The notes below the pieces were generated by a model. The model had not been told where the DNA came from and did no database searches. It saw only the letters and a list, made by a program, of their open reading frames with translations. Shown in pieces: positions 34,772 through 45,346 of a stretch of DNA of 64,000 nt. Made by a program: the position numbers and the translations under genes. Source of the stretch: Chaetomium olivaceum (Eukaryota; Ascomycota; Sordariomycetes; Sordariales; Chaetomiaceae). Position 1 is the first letter of the stretch; each line of letters opens with the position of its first letter. Location of the stretch: assembly GCA_039881045.1 (NCBI GenBank), contig JAYWVB010000031.1, positions 248,001 to 312,000 of the forward strand, written 5' to 3'.

Positions 34772-35596
34772 TCATGGTCCCGTATTCAACGGCAAGTACG
34801 GATGGAGGAATGGAAAGAAGTGTCTCAACAAGCCCATCAAAATACACACGGGGGTGCCCGCCGGAAATTTGGTAGCCCCGTTAGTATTGACCACGCTCAC
34901 GTTTCGGTTGTTGTAACGACCGCTCTCGTCCTCGGCTGCCTCGATCATGGCCGCTGCCAGGTCCAAATAGGAAACCGGGCTGTCTTGGTCAGTGAGGCTG
35001 AGAGCGTGACCACGTTGAATGTCGACCGATAAAGCACCCGGCTTAATGTAGACAGTCGTCAACCAATCTTCGTTCGCCCGGAGCATTTTCTCTGTCTCGA
35101 TGAGGTCGTGGTAGACGTGGGAAGCCGATCTGAGTAAGACGAAATGGAGTAGGGACGGTAGGTGCCGGGAGAATTGCTTGTCGATGGTGCCCGACGAGAG
35201 TAGAATTAGCTTCGGAGTGGCGGTAGGCTCGGTGACATTATTAGCACTAGTCAACCGGCGCTGCTGCTGGAGCGGTTGCAAAGCCTGAATGATGGCAGCG
35301 GCAGTGTCTTTGCTGAGACGACAACCTGGGATGTTGTCATTGGTCGAAACCACCAAAAAGACGGCTTGACAGCCTCGGATGCAGGATGCTAGAAGGTCGG
35401 TGTCTTGGATGCTGCCCTCGAAAACGTCGACTCTCCCATCCGACTTGATGTCAGGGAACCGCCGGAGAAGCTTCGCCGGGTTTCTGCAATAGGCGTGGAT
35501 TCGCGTCTCTGGGGATTTCAGAAGATTCTCAATGAGTGCAGCGCCGCAGTTCCCCGTAGCACCGAGAACAGCGTAGGTGCGAGGTTGTTCGGCCAT
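34772..35596 (-). CDS. NmrA-like NAD(P)-binding oxidoreductase
   Basis: Atypical SDR of 274 aa, single exon. It opens with the glycine-rich motif GATGNCG (YAVLGATGNCGAAL), then a second strand ending AYCRNPAKL typical of NADP(H) binding. LILLSSGT marks the fourth strand; the Tyr-x3-Lys pair is not obvious (a Tyr lies in SHVYHDLIETEKML), as in NmrA/isoflavone-reductase-like proteins. Relatives include averufin oxidase A-type and MdpK-type oxidoreductases of aflatoxin and monodictyphenone clusters. Its location inside the cluster supports a redox tailoring step. Intact. Confidence 0.82.
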   Translation of the reverse strand: MAEQPRTYAVLGATGNCGAALIENLLKSPETRIHAYCRNPAKLLRRFPDIKSDGRVDVFEGSIQDTDLLASCIRGCQAVFLVVSTNDNIPGCRLSKDTAAAIIQALQPLQQQRRLTSANNVTEPTATPKLILLSSGTIDKQFSRHLPSLLHFVLLRSASHVYHDLIETEKMLRANEDWLTTVYIKPGALSVDIQRGHALSLTDQDSPVSYLDLAAAMIEAAEDESGRYNNRNVSVVNTNGATKFPAGTPVCILMGLLRHFFPFLHPYLPLNTGP

Positions 35597-36757
35597 TGTA
35601 TAGGCTCAGTGCTGGGGCATTTCTGGACGTGTCATTAAATGCTAAGTCTTTTGAAGCTGTGAGATTGATAGTGAAGCTTGGAACGTCGGATAGTGTGCAG
35701 GAAAGGGCAGCCGCTTTGGTCTGCATGTATGACAGACAGTATCTCGAAGTGGTGAGAAAGGAGGCCAATGTGCAAAATGGGAGTGGGAAAAGCGCGCGTC
35801 ACCGGTATATTCAGCATAGGACTGTGACCATCATCTCCTTGCTTAGCATGGGGCACTCTCGGGATGAATACATCCATCCCCTCCTGCTTTTCCCCTCTCC
35901 GGCACAAAGCTTAATCCATGACTCGGGTGATTGACCTGCATCACCGATGTAGCGTAACGATATTCCGGGAGTTCGGGGTTGGTAAAGACATGACACGAAA
36001 ATAATCAGTCTCCGTCCGGACTGCTACCTGTGTCAGCCCGCGTGGCTACCTGTAGTCTCGATGATATAATTCTGGCACTAGCGGAACAAGTCTTGATAGA
36101 AGCCGTGTCTACCAGTTTCTCCAAACTGGTGATTGTACATCCGACTTCGGAAACAGATAGAAGAATGGCTTATCGGTCTATCTGTCACCCGGAATCGTCG
36201 TGTCCGCTTGTGACGTTTCATCGACAACCGCAATGCCCGTCGCGAAATCGTTGACGATCTCCGTAATGTTGGGTCCGAAGCAAGTGGGAGAAATACCTAC
36301 AGAGATACGAAGAAAATGGCACAGCTAGCCTGCTACTTGATCCTCCATGTTCCCTGGAAGTTGCCAAGAGTGTCGTTGAGCAGTTGATATACAAAGTTAC
36401 GCAATGATCCAGGGCCCGTAGGCATCCTAGATGGCAGATATCGGCGGCCTTGACGGCGGAGCTGCCATCCGGACCTTCTGAGACCATCACTCGACATCTC
36501 CTTCCACTTGTTACCCGGGCTACGGGCTGAGACACTCGGGTGATCTCAACCATCCGAGGCAAATCCAGTCAGTCTTCGGCATGATTAAGATAGCTATACC
36601 CCACGAATACCGTCTTTGGGCCGAATACCGGCAGGATACAGGTACAATTAGGCACGAGGTCGGCTTCCGATCATACCTATCGCAGCACCATTTGCATCAT
36701 ATTGATTGCAGTCCCCTTTTATAACTCTGACCAGTACCCTCCCCCAGTTTCACAGTC
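35597..36757. other. Divergent intergenic, NmrA-like gene and methyltransferase
   Basis: About 1.16 kb, one of the longest gaps in the cluster. Frames at 35596-35934 and 36218-36562 carry no motif. It includes the promoters of both genes and the AflR-like palindrome listed separately. Confidence 0.5.
36660..36670. promoter_or_regulatory. TCG-N5-CGA palindrome (AflR-type site)
   Basis: TCGGCTTCCGA lies 88 bases before the methyltransferase ATG. It fits TCG-N5-CGA, the core recognised by AflR, and the cluster encodes an AflR-like zinc-cluster protein. A single 6-base-specific match is not rare by chance, so the link is inference. Confidence 0.3.
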
Positions 36758-37693
36758 ATGGCTTCCAAGAGCAGGGAGGTTTTCGCGCAAGATGATAAGT
36801 TCTGGGACAACTACCTGAAAGGGCGACCACACGTCCCCAACTCCTTCTTCACCCGCATTTTCGAGTACCACCGCGCCAACGGCGGCGTTTTTGACAGCAT
36901 CCACGATGTCGGTGCTGGCAACGGCGTCTACGCCGCCCACCTTAGAGCCCGCTTCTCCAACGTCATCGTGTCGGACATAGTCCGGGAGAACGCCGACCTT
37001 GCCCGGCAACGCCTTCGGAACGCACCCGGCTTCTCTTTCCGCGTCGCTGCGCTCGAGGATGCTGAAGATATCGCGCCGGGCAGTATAGACATGGTGTTTG
37101 CGGCCAACATGATGCACTTCGCGGACCCGCAGGCCAGTGCCATGCTCGCCATCGCGCGCCAGCTCCGGCCGGGTGGAACGTTTTGCGCGGCGGCTTTTGG
37201 GCCGGCTAGGTTCTGTGACGACAAGCTGCAGAATCTGTGGGCGCGTATTAGTGAAGAGGGCGGACGCCAGCTCTTGTTACGGGAGGGAGCTGACGAAGCA
37301 GCAAGGAAGAAGACGATTGGCATTATGGCGCGCACCCAGGGGCTGTACAACGTAGCGCCACTGAATAGGACGCTCTTTCGGCCGGGCGCACTGCGGATTC
37401 ATCTCAATATGCGGGAGGGAGGTGTTCAAGGGGTGTTGCCGCCGGAAGAGGCGCACCGGAACTCGGAGCCAGATTACACGGGCCCAGATGATGTTGTGGT
37501 GCATGAAACGGATCACGGGTGGGATTTTGAGATGGACATGGCCGGGGTTAAGGAGCACTTTGAATCGTTTCCGTTTATCTCGCAGTTTCCTGGCGCCTTT
37601 ACGGACCTCTACGAGGAGTTAGAAGCCATGACGGACAGTGCGCCTTTCAAAGGGTCCTATCCTGTCAAGATTATCCTAGGAACCCGGCGTTAG
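36758..37693 (+). CDS. SAM-dependent methyltransferase
   Basis: Class I methyltransferase of 311 aa, single exon, intact. Motif I is VGAGNG (residues 51-56) after IHD; ALEDAEDI marks the acidic motif II region and LRPGGTFCAAAFG the motif after strand 5. The N-terminus (FWDNYLKGRP) matches the type often seen as trans-aconitate/UbiE-like methyltransferases in fungal clusters. In dimeric-xanthone clusters a methyltransferase esterifies the carboxylate left after anthraquinone cleavage; an O-methyltransferase on a phenol is the alternative. A candidate AflR site lies just upstream. Confidence 0.88.
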   Translation: MASKSREVFAQDDKFWDNYLKGRPHVPNSFFTRIFEYHRANGGVFDSIHDVGAGNGVYAAHLRARFSNVIVSDIVRENADLARQRLRNAPGFSFRVAALEDAEDIAPGSIDMVFAANMMHFADPQASAMLAIARQLRPGGTFCAAAFGPARFCDDKLQNLWARISEEGGRQLLLREGADEAARKKTIGIMARTQGLYNVAPLNRTLFRPGALRIHLNMREGGVQGVLPPEEAHRNSEPDYTGPDDVVVHETDHGWDFEMDMAGVKEHFESFPFISQFPGAFTDLYEELEAMTDSAPFKGSYPVKIILGTRR

Positions 37694-38218
37694 GGGAACC
37701 TTGGGTCTCCCTGGTATATCCGGAAAGAGTTCAGGTCGTCACGTAACACAATACTGGAAATTGTGCATACCCTTATTGTGCTCATGAATACCAATAGAAC
37801 CGGGGCGGATGGATTGATAGGTATCGAGATACCGATTGACTGGGTGATATCATCGCTGACCATTAACAAATAACTGTTGGCAGGGTGAGAGAATTCGGCC
37901 AGTTTTCCACAGGAGGAAAACAGAGGGTCCATTTCTTGCCTCACAATCTTTATCTCACCAATAGTAGACATGTTTATGATCCACCGGTCGCCGCATAACA
38001 GTCCCATGTTTCACCTTGGGGCTTGAATTCCGAGACACGACCTAACCCTCCTCAGTTCTCACTTCTGCCCTACATCCCGCGGAAGCTTGCAAGACCTTCT
38101 CGGTTACCGATTCACGAATTGGGAAGCGAAACATAGAAAAAGACTTGATATAGGCGGGCCCGATTCTTGTCAGACCCTGTATTGGCCGAGACAATAGCAC
38201 TGCACGCAAGAGCAACAC
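37694..38218. other. Intergenic between convergent genes
   Basis: 3' flanks of the methyltransferase and the AflJ-like gene. No gene seen. Confidence 0.5.
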
Positions 38219-39858
38219 TCAAAACGACTGGTGTTTTACGACCAGAGCCAAAACCAGGCCCTTGTGAGAGCGGAGCTCGTTGCAAATAGCGAGCCTTCCA
38301 GTTGCATCCGCCACGGACTCGATAATGGCGAGCAGCTCCATCATCTCCATCTCGCTTTCATTCGCCAGTTGGAGCATGTTGATGTCTCGGGTGCGGGCGA
38401 CGGCCTCGACCTCGGGGTCCGGCATGCTGCCGGGTTCGGGAAGTAAGCGGGCCGTCAAGATGAGCATAACGCTGCCCGAGACGCGCAGGAAGCCGATGTG
38501 GCTCTGCAGCTCGGCCCGGATCGCCACCCCCGCGGCCCCGCTCGGGGACCTCGCGCCCGCCGCGGGGGGGTGGAGGACGTAGACGGCAGCGTCCCCCATG
38601 GGCTGCGGTGTCCCTGGAGCGCGGTGGGCCACCGTAATGCGCGAGCTCAGATCCTCGCTATCAGAGTCGCAGTCTTTGCCAGGCGGACTTGCCCAGTCGG
38701 TGGTTCCTGTTGCCGCTGCCCCTGCTGCTGTTGCTGCTATTCCGCATGTTGTCATGGCCCCCTGCCACATGTAGTCCGGGTTGAGGGTGGTGCCATGCGT
38801 AGTACTGAGCTGCACCACTATTCGTAACGCCGGGAATCGGCGTGCGAGGCGCCTTGCCAGGGAGGTGGAGTGTGCGCCGACCTGCCGGGTTTCGTCGGTT
38901 AGCGAATAATGTGGCAGTGACGTCGGGGAAAGGATTGTGGGAAACGGGGTTGAGGGGGAAGTGGGGGTAAAAAGGTAGGGGCACGAATGGGACTTGGGCA
39001 CAGGTTTCACCTTACTTACCTCGACGATGCAGGCGTTGCCAAGGTTAGCCCAGCTCAACCTCGAAAGGGCGTCGACAAGATTATCTTCATGTTGTAGACC
39101 AGCTGCATAGTAGAGATAAGCCGACCATTGGCGGCCAATCTTGGGGGACTCCCGACGGGCAACATGGAAGGGTCGTACAGTGTTCATAGCCAGATTGTAA
39201 GGGCTCTCGGTCGGATTGCGCGTTGACCCGAATCGTTGCGTTGCTGATGCCATCTGCGATGCTGCGGGAGCTACTAACTCAGCCATAAACACAACCGCAT
39301 CAAGCAATGACTGTTCGGCTCTAAACTGAGCCGAGAGCGATGTGTGCGCCACGAGACCGGGTTCCGGTTCGACGAGTAATCCGTATGTCGCAGTTAAACG
39401 AATGACCCGCGCGAGCTGCTGTTCTGGAACCGCGGTAAGGTCCGCGAGATCTTTCATGGGGACGCTAACTTCTGGCGGAATGCAGGCAAGGATCTGGAAC
39501 TCGGTCATCCACTTGAGACCGGCGACGATCTCGACCTACGAATGCCAAAATCAGACTTGCTGTACAAGGTACCTTACGCCACCCGCTGGCTGGCAGGTGG
39601 CGCGGTGGAATTATGGATAGGGGGTGTTCTAACCTGGCTCGCAAGGTGCTGGAGGAAATCGACTGGGCTCCCAAGCAGACTCTTGATACCAGCCACGCTG
39701 GCTAGGATGCTGGCTCGCGCCTCGGGAACGTCTCTGGGAGCGTCAGCGGCATCCAGCAACTGGCTTAAGGAATCCTCGCCGTGACAATTCTGAGCCAGGG
39801 CTTTGACCGACGCGGTGAGTTGCTGAGCATAATCTTGGAGTTGTTTGATTCCGTCCAT
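38219..39858 (-). CDS. AflJ/AflS-like transcriptional coactivator
   Basis: Predicted 467 aa, three exons: 39858-39634, 39535-39020, 38881-38219. It has the O-methyltransferase-like winged-helix start (FQILACIPPEVSVPMKDLADL, LARVIRLTATYGLL) but the SAM-binding part is degraded: the region after the second intron (SLARRLARRFPALRIVVQLS) lacks the GGG motif. That is the signature of AflJ-type coactivators such as MdpA, which work with an AflR-type factor. It stands head to head with the zinc-cluster gene, the same pairing as aflR/aflJ. The 138-nt second intron is a multiple of three and stop-free, so a longer isoform is conceivable. The C-terminus includes Ala/Thr-rich low-complexity text. Confidence 0.87.
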
Positions 39859-40743
39859 GGCAAAGCTGGGTCCTCCGTGGAAGCGGGTAGCGCGACCAAG
39901 GCATGAGAGTATCTTGGCAGTGCGGGAAAAGCTCTCTTTCTTTACCCAACGGCGACGATGGGTTTGAGTGAGAAGGTTGTGGTTCTCGAAAGATTACTAC
40001 GGCCTGTCTATTACCAGCATGAGCTCCGCCAAGCTCATCTTGGTTCGGCGTGTCGTGTCAGAAGTAGACAGATATCCGTGCTAGGTGAGAGTTTGCTGCG
40101 TGTCTCTGAAGTGGCGAGCCCTTTTAAGCCGTCAAGAAACTCAAGCCAATAACACCCAGTGTATTGCGGCATCTACTTCCATCCCAGCCCCCCACTCATC
40201 CAAGTCCGCTGCGAACAAGGGGTCGAAATTGAAGCGGAGTAACTCATGCGATACTCGCATCCGTGCTTATGGGTCTCAGCGGACCACAGGAGTTGAGGCG
40301 TCGAGGCAGACTGGGGTAAGAGTCGCGCCAACCAAATCGTCGGCGATGTTCCATCACGTTGCATATGCGAGACGCAAGTGAAGCTCGGCTTGGTCGGTGG
40401 TACCTCGCGTAACCTTCCATCGGAAGGGAAAACAAATCTGCTACTTTGAGTCCGAACCTCCAATGAGCAAATGGGTAGGTCTTGCCTATCTAACGTTGTG
40501 GGCTGTTTTAACGAGACCCCTTGGTACGAGTGTACTAGCACGTGTGAGTTGTCTTCCGGTAATTACCATATCAAAGAGTTTCTTCTTCAAAACCCCCCTA
40601 CTGTACGTCGATGCTGCCGATGGGGGCAGTTCAAAATGATCCGCGAATGTGCTGCATAATGTCATGAATTCCGCCTCTACCACACACAGACCCAGGCTCT
40701 GAGGCCGCCCAGGGGCCACTCACCAAATCAGCCATAAAGAGCA
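39859..40743. promoter_or_regulatory. Divergent promoter of the two regulators
   Basis: 885 bases between the AflJ-like (minus) and AflR-like (plus) starts. No clear TCG-N5-CGA is spotted. No gene supported; short frames on both strands lack motifs. Confidence 0.45.
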
Positions 40744-42225
40744 ATGGCCAACGATGAGTTAAACGCCGAGGCACAGCAAAGCCAGTTACCGGCACGCCGC
40801 AGCTTTGCAGGGACGAGGTCGAAGCTCCGCGACAGCTGCCAAACCTGTGCGGTATCTAAAGTGAAGTGTCCTAAGGAAAAGCCAACGTGCTCAAGGTGCG
40901 AAAGCCGGGGTACACCCTGCCAGTATTTTCTTACGAAGCGCCCGGGCCGGCGACGAGAGGGTGAGATCAACGAGGGCCATTCCAGGCAGAGCACGTCCGG
41001 AGCAAACGTCAACGGTGTCAGCCAGAGACGCAAAAACGACATCAACGACGGCGGCTCTGGATATATAGAGAAAAGTGGTGATACGATTCAAGCTGTATCA
41101 CCATTTACAAGCGAGAGGCTCTTTTCGACGAACACAACACCACCCAGCAGCAAGTCTCCCACGAGTGACAGATGCCCCGGCACACCGAACCAGCCAACAC
41201 CGCCGTCAATGGGTCCTATTTTGGCAGCGAATCCTTCCGACCTCTTCTCCACGCTCGGGGGGGATGGTCTGTTTCCCGAATTTGCGGATTTCAGCTCCGA
41301 GGTTAACGACATGGACTTCGTCATGTCAGAAATTCAATCCCCGTTTGATTTCCCCATGCTGGATACTGGCGGTAGTGGCAGTAGTGCAATAGCTGGACCG
41401 CGACTGGACATCGGGTCGCTGCTCATGTCTCCTGACACCAACGGCAACGGCCTTACTACGTCTTCGTCTGAAACATCTTCAGCTGTGGACACCATGAGCG
41501 CCTCCTCTTCCGGCGGACGCAATACGCAGCCCCCCACGGCGAGCCTCTACAATGTACCTCGCACCATCGAGCCCGCACCATGTGGGTGTTTGATGCGCGG
41601 ACTGGACCTCCTGAAGACACTCACTTCGAGCCAGTCAGCACCGCACACAACGCCAATCAACGGCACGCCCGAGCCCTTGTCATTGATGGGAGCCGACGGC
41701 ACCACCGCCACCACCGACCCCAGCGGCAGCGACAGCGACGGCCGAGCGCAAACCATTTTTGCAAAAAACAAGCAAAGCATCGAGGCAGTCAACAAAATCC
41801 TGATATGCGTATCCTGCGCTGGCGACAGCTTTGTACTTACGGTGGCCTCGATGATTGTGCTCAAGGTGCTGGAGGGGTATGCGGCGGCTGCCCGCGCGCA
41901 GTCGCCGCAGCGGGATAATTTCCCCGGGGCATCAGAGCGCAGGTCCTCACAGATGGTGCTGAGCGAGCTGCACCGCGTGCAGAGAGTGGTCAATCAGCTG
42001 TCGCCAAAGTTGAAAGCCCCGGGTGATGGGGATGGTGGTCGGGGTCTGGGGGTGGAACTGGACTTTTGGAGCGAGACTGGCAGTCATATGAGGATGGTTA
42101 GCACTCGAAGGAATAGTGTGCCCGCATCCTTCTCGATTGGTACGTTGGATCGACTAGAGAAGGATGTTCGGAAGAGCCTGAGCTCGTTGTCGTCCGATAT
42201 CATTGAGGTGCTTCGGCAGAATTAG
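40744..42225 (+). CDS. Zn2Cys6 AflR-like transcription factor
   Basis: Pathway-specific activator, 493 aa, single exon. The binuclear zinc cluster spans Cys32-Cys59 with spacing C-x2-C-x6-C-x6-C-x2-C-x6-C, followed by the basic KRPGRRRE linker. The rest matches the AflR-type regulatory domain: an acidic/Ser-rich middle, CGCLMRGLDLLKTL, and the C-terminal block FVLTVASMIVLKVLEGYAAA with the helix ELHRVQRVVNQLSPKL. By analogy it binds TCG-N5-CGA-like sites and switches on the cluster together with the adjacent AflJ-like protein. Intact. Confidence 0.92.
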   Translation: MANDELNAEAQQSQLPARRSFAGTRSKLRDSCQTCAVSKVKCPKEKPTCSRCESRGTPCQYFLTKRPGRRREGEINEGHSRQSTSGANVNGVSQRRKNDINDGGSGYIEKSGDTIQAVSPFTSERLFSTNTTPPSSKSPTSDRCPGTPNQPTPPSMGPILAANPSDLFSTLGGDGLFPEFADFSSEVNDMDFVMSEIQSPFDFPMLDTGGSGSSAIAGPRLDIGSLLMSPDTNGNGLTTSSSETSSAVDTMSASSSGGRNTQPPTASLYNVPRTIEPAPCGCLMRGLDLLKTLTSSQSAPHTTPINGTPEPLSLMGADGTTATTDPSGSDSDGRAQTIFAKNKQSIEAVNKILICVSCAGDSFVLTVASMIVLKVLEGYAAAARAQSPQRDNFPGASERRSSQMVLSELHRVQRVVNQLSPKLKAPGDGDGGRGLGVELDFWSETGSHMRMVSTRRNSVPASFSIGTLDRLEKDVRKSLSSLSSDIIEVLRQN

Positions 42226-43219
42226 ATCCGGCGGAAAGGCCGGCTAGAGACCACGTTGGACTCACAGAATCTTTTATAGATAAAGAAATACGGAAAGGAA
42301 AACAGCGCACTCTTCCTTTTAGCACCGGTTGGTTCAAGGTTAAATTTGCTCCGGGCTTCTTTTGGGAAAAGAGAGAGTGTCACCTTTTTGTATTATTATT
42401 TTCCCTGAAGACTTATCATTCCCTGAGCTGCGCAAACCGACGGGTACAGCGCCGAGACATATCCACTTTGTTTTCTTTCGATGGGAAGTTGTAGATGACA
42501 CCGTACCAACGGATGGCCAACGAACACTCATTATTATGCGGAGTCACCAATATCTACCGTGATCAATAACTCTGGTAAATTAAAAAGATAAACGGGGTCA
42601 CACAAATGACGTTCTGTAGGTAAGTAATCCGCCACGGCTGCGAATATCCACTGCCTCGTGACATGTCAGATCTCCTAGGGACGTAGACGGCATCGATTTC
42701 GACCCACCAACATTGTCTTTCGGTTACCCGTTCGCTGGTGATCAGAGCCGCTCACAGAAGGTCAAAGGTTTGGCCGCTTGACCATGGCCCAGGAACCGCA
42801 GGTCGTACGACAAAATCTTTGCTTGGAAGCTACGGTCAGCAATTGGGGCAAACAACATTGTGCAAGGCCAAGAAGTATCAACTTGCAGTTGACAGATCGT
42901 AAGACCCCGGTTCCGTGTTTCTACCCTGGGCTTTTCTTTCTCGTTTTCTTGGGCCTTGCATCCGCAGCCTAGCGAGTTGGTATCATTACGGCATCAAGAT
43001 CAGCTCACTGCCAGACACCCTTGGCCACGAGATCCGGTCGCCCTCCGCCCATTTAACTTGCCTCAATTTATGAAGATGCAGTTACTGGGCTTAACGTACT
43101 AAAGATTATGAAAACGAGGCTCGTTCGTAATGTGGGGATGGGCTGTGGAAAGGGATAATAGAGGTGCTTCTCGTTAAACAAGCTTTCCCCTTAACTATTT
43201 CGTACTATGAAACCTCTAT
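42226..43219. other. Intergenic between convergent genes
   Basis: About 1 kb, 3' flanks of the AflR-like and EthD genes. The frame 42778-42972 has no motif. Nothing else seen. Confidence 0.5.
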
Positions 43220-43802
43220 TCAGGCCCCAAAACCATCCACAATATCACCATCCCTAATAAATTCCTCAACCCAGCCAATTGTAATCCTATCAAGTCAATT
43301 CGGGTGTACGGGATTACTGCAACAGTCAACTTACATGCTTCGCTTCGTGTCGGCAAATTGCTTATGGTCGTCATACAAGTGCTCCTTGTACCACGGATCC
43401 TGCTTGAACCGCTTGTAATCGTCAATGTCCTTGAAGATAACCTGACTAAAGCAGTCAAAATCCGCAATATTGGCCATCTGTGGGTCGAACAACTGGGACA
43501 TCAAAGCACGGGTGGCCGTTTGGTTGTGGATCTGGGGCAGTTAGTATTCCATCGGGGTGGGAAAGAAACGGGGCCTCGCTTACCTGTGTCCATCGCTTGA
43601 TACCATACTTCACCATCAGAGGTTTAGTCATGGGTGCGGATATGTTAACCATGTGGTTGCGGTAGTCTTCCTCACTCATTCCAGGCTTGCGGTAGCCGCA
43701 GATGGTCAAGCAGAGATACTTGCCGGCTGTGGACTTTGGTTCCCGAATCTCTGGCTCTCTGGGTGGGTTCATGTTGCACGTCACTGGTTGGTTGGGTGCC
43801 AT
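43220..43802 (-). CDS. EthD-domain decarboxylase
   Basis: Predicted 160 aa, three exons: 43802-43584, 43531-43335, 43286-43220. The EthD fold shows as LCLTICGYRKPGMSEEDYRNHM, then HNQTATRALM, FDCFSQVIFKDIDDYKRF and DPWYKEHL. Dimeric alpha/beta-barrel proteins of this type (MdpH, GedI, AgnL1) decarboxylate atrochrysone carboxylic acid to atrochrysone/emodin anthrone. The last intron (48 nt) restores KRSMITIGWVEEFI. It lies next to the anthrone oxygenase on the opposite strand, a pairing usual for emodin clusters. Intact. Confidence 0.9.
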
Positions 43803-44199
43803 GCCAGAGGTATCGTCTAGTTGTATCGGTATTCTACAGGGAGGAGTGGAAGAGGAGGATGTGATCCCATGGTAATCGAGTCATGATCACCAACTTGTCT
43901 GGATCTATTCGGGGGATCTCAGTTTCAGATTTCGGACCCGTATTGTTTGCGCCGACTCTCTCGGGCCCGAGCATCAGAAAGGAATGGCAACCGGCTTGAA
44001 GAACCTTGCGAGCCCCGTGAACGAGACATCCCAATAGTCCAAAGGCTGGTACCCATTACCATGTCAAGCCAACCACGACGTTCCGGGGCACATTGGCGAT
44101 GTGCAATGTCCAAATCCCGGCCACCGGTCAATTCTGTCGGGTTAGTGAACTTGCATTGCGACAAAGGTCTCGGCTAACCCTTCGCGGCCCGCAGGCGCC
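43803..44199. other. Divergent promoter, decarboxylase and anthrone oxygenase
   Basis: About 400 bases. A short first exon of the anthrone oxygenase could lie here (an intron-like segment ends at GCAG just before 44195), but no frame-consistent one was found. Confidence 0.4.
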
Positions 44200-44903
44200 A
44201 TGATAAGCCTCTCGGGATTTGCCATCCCGGTGTTCCTGGACACGAATGGGAGCGCCGACCATATGGTCCGACAGCGGGTCTGCTTATACCACCTCCATCT
44301 GTCCAGAAAAACAGGTACACACGCAAGCGACATAGAGCTGTGTCACACCACATTTCTCAGCCAAATCAAATCCGAATTTGATCTAACAAGTTACAATGCA
44401 ATCCTTCACTATTACTCTATTTATTTCCATAAAATCACTTTCTCATCTTGTCTGGTACTTTGTGTACAGCTTGTTCAAGTGTCGTGCATGTGTCAATGGA
44501 ACTTGCAGGTGGACCCACTGAAGGTCGGTTTTGTGTGTACCTGTTTTTTTGGCCAGACGGAGACCACTACGGGCAGATCTACCTCCCGGTGCTTTGCATA
44601 GCCACATGCGGAATGTACGGCTATGCCGCTGCGACAAGATGCCGAGCGGGAAAGACGCAATGGGCCCGATATGCCTCAGCAGCGGTCTCGACCTTCGCCA
44701 TGGTGCCCTTCACTTGGTTCATAATGACACCCACCAACAACCACCTTTTTGGGTTAGAGGCATCGGGATCGGTGGGGGATATGGGCCATGTCCGAAAATT
44801 GGTGATGAAATGGGCCTGGCTCCATGTAGCCCGATCCTTGTTCCCCTTGATCGGCGCATTCATCGGATTCAACATCCTCTTATGGGAATGTGTCTCAGAA
44901 TAA
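44200..44903 (+). CDS. DUF1772 anthrone oxygenase
   Basis: Small membrane protein, at least 153 aa: 44200-44314 and 44557-44903. The splice (phase 1) gives RKTDGDHYGQIYLPVLC. Hydrophobic segments MISLSGFAIPVFL, QIYLPVLCIATCGMYGY, YASAAVSTFAMVPFTWFI and a last helix LFPLIGAFIGFNILLW match the DUF1772 family (HypC, GedH, AgnL2), which oxidises the anthrone C-10 to the anthraquinone; the conserved FIMTPTNNHL is present. The 242-nt intron is long for this genome, and about the first 15-20 residues of the family may be missing or sit in an unfound exon. Confidence 0.83.
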
Positions 44904-45346
44904 GCTGCGGGTGTGGTCGTCTCGCTCGGCACGGGCCGAGCAGGGCGCGGAAGCATTGGGGATCGTTCTTGGCCGATTTAGCTGTCAGCGGCGGCCTTGA
45001 AAGGCCATCGTCCATTTCATGGCAGGCAAGCGGACAATGCCCGTGTGTTTAGCTGGGCAAACACCCCTTTTCAGTATCAGCTAACGTACCCCTTTTTCAT
45101 CATCGTTTTTCCCGCGGGCTTCCCCCTACAGCCATTCCAGTAAAAATATATTGTTAAAGTCACCGCACGCCGCGAACTTTGCTGGGCAAACGATACTGCT
45201 ACCAAAGCGTCCCTTTATTTATTTTCCACGTCCGCTTGAATTATTGAATGATAGATTTAGCAATACGTAAAAACTGATACTGATCCCAGTCATTGGGAAA
45301 GTAACAGCAACACAGTAAGACAATAGAGTCAACAAGCCCCCGGGAA
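44904..45346. other. Intergenic between convergent genes
   Basis: 3' flanks of the anthrone oxygenase and the thioesterase. No gene seen. Confidence 0.5.

Noticed and set aside
38219..39858. Active O-methyltransferase
   Set aside because: The SAM-binding glycine motif is absent and the gene is paired with an AflR-like regulator, so a coactivator role is favoured.
42778..42972. Small plus-strand frame with hydrophobic end
   Set aside because: Short, no start context or homology signal; lies in a 3' flanking spacer.
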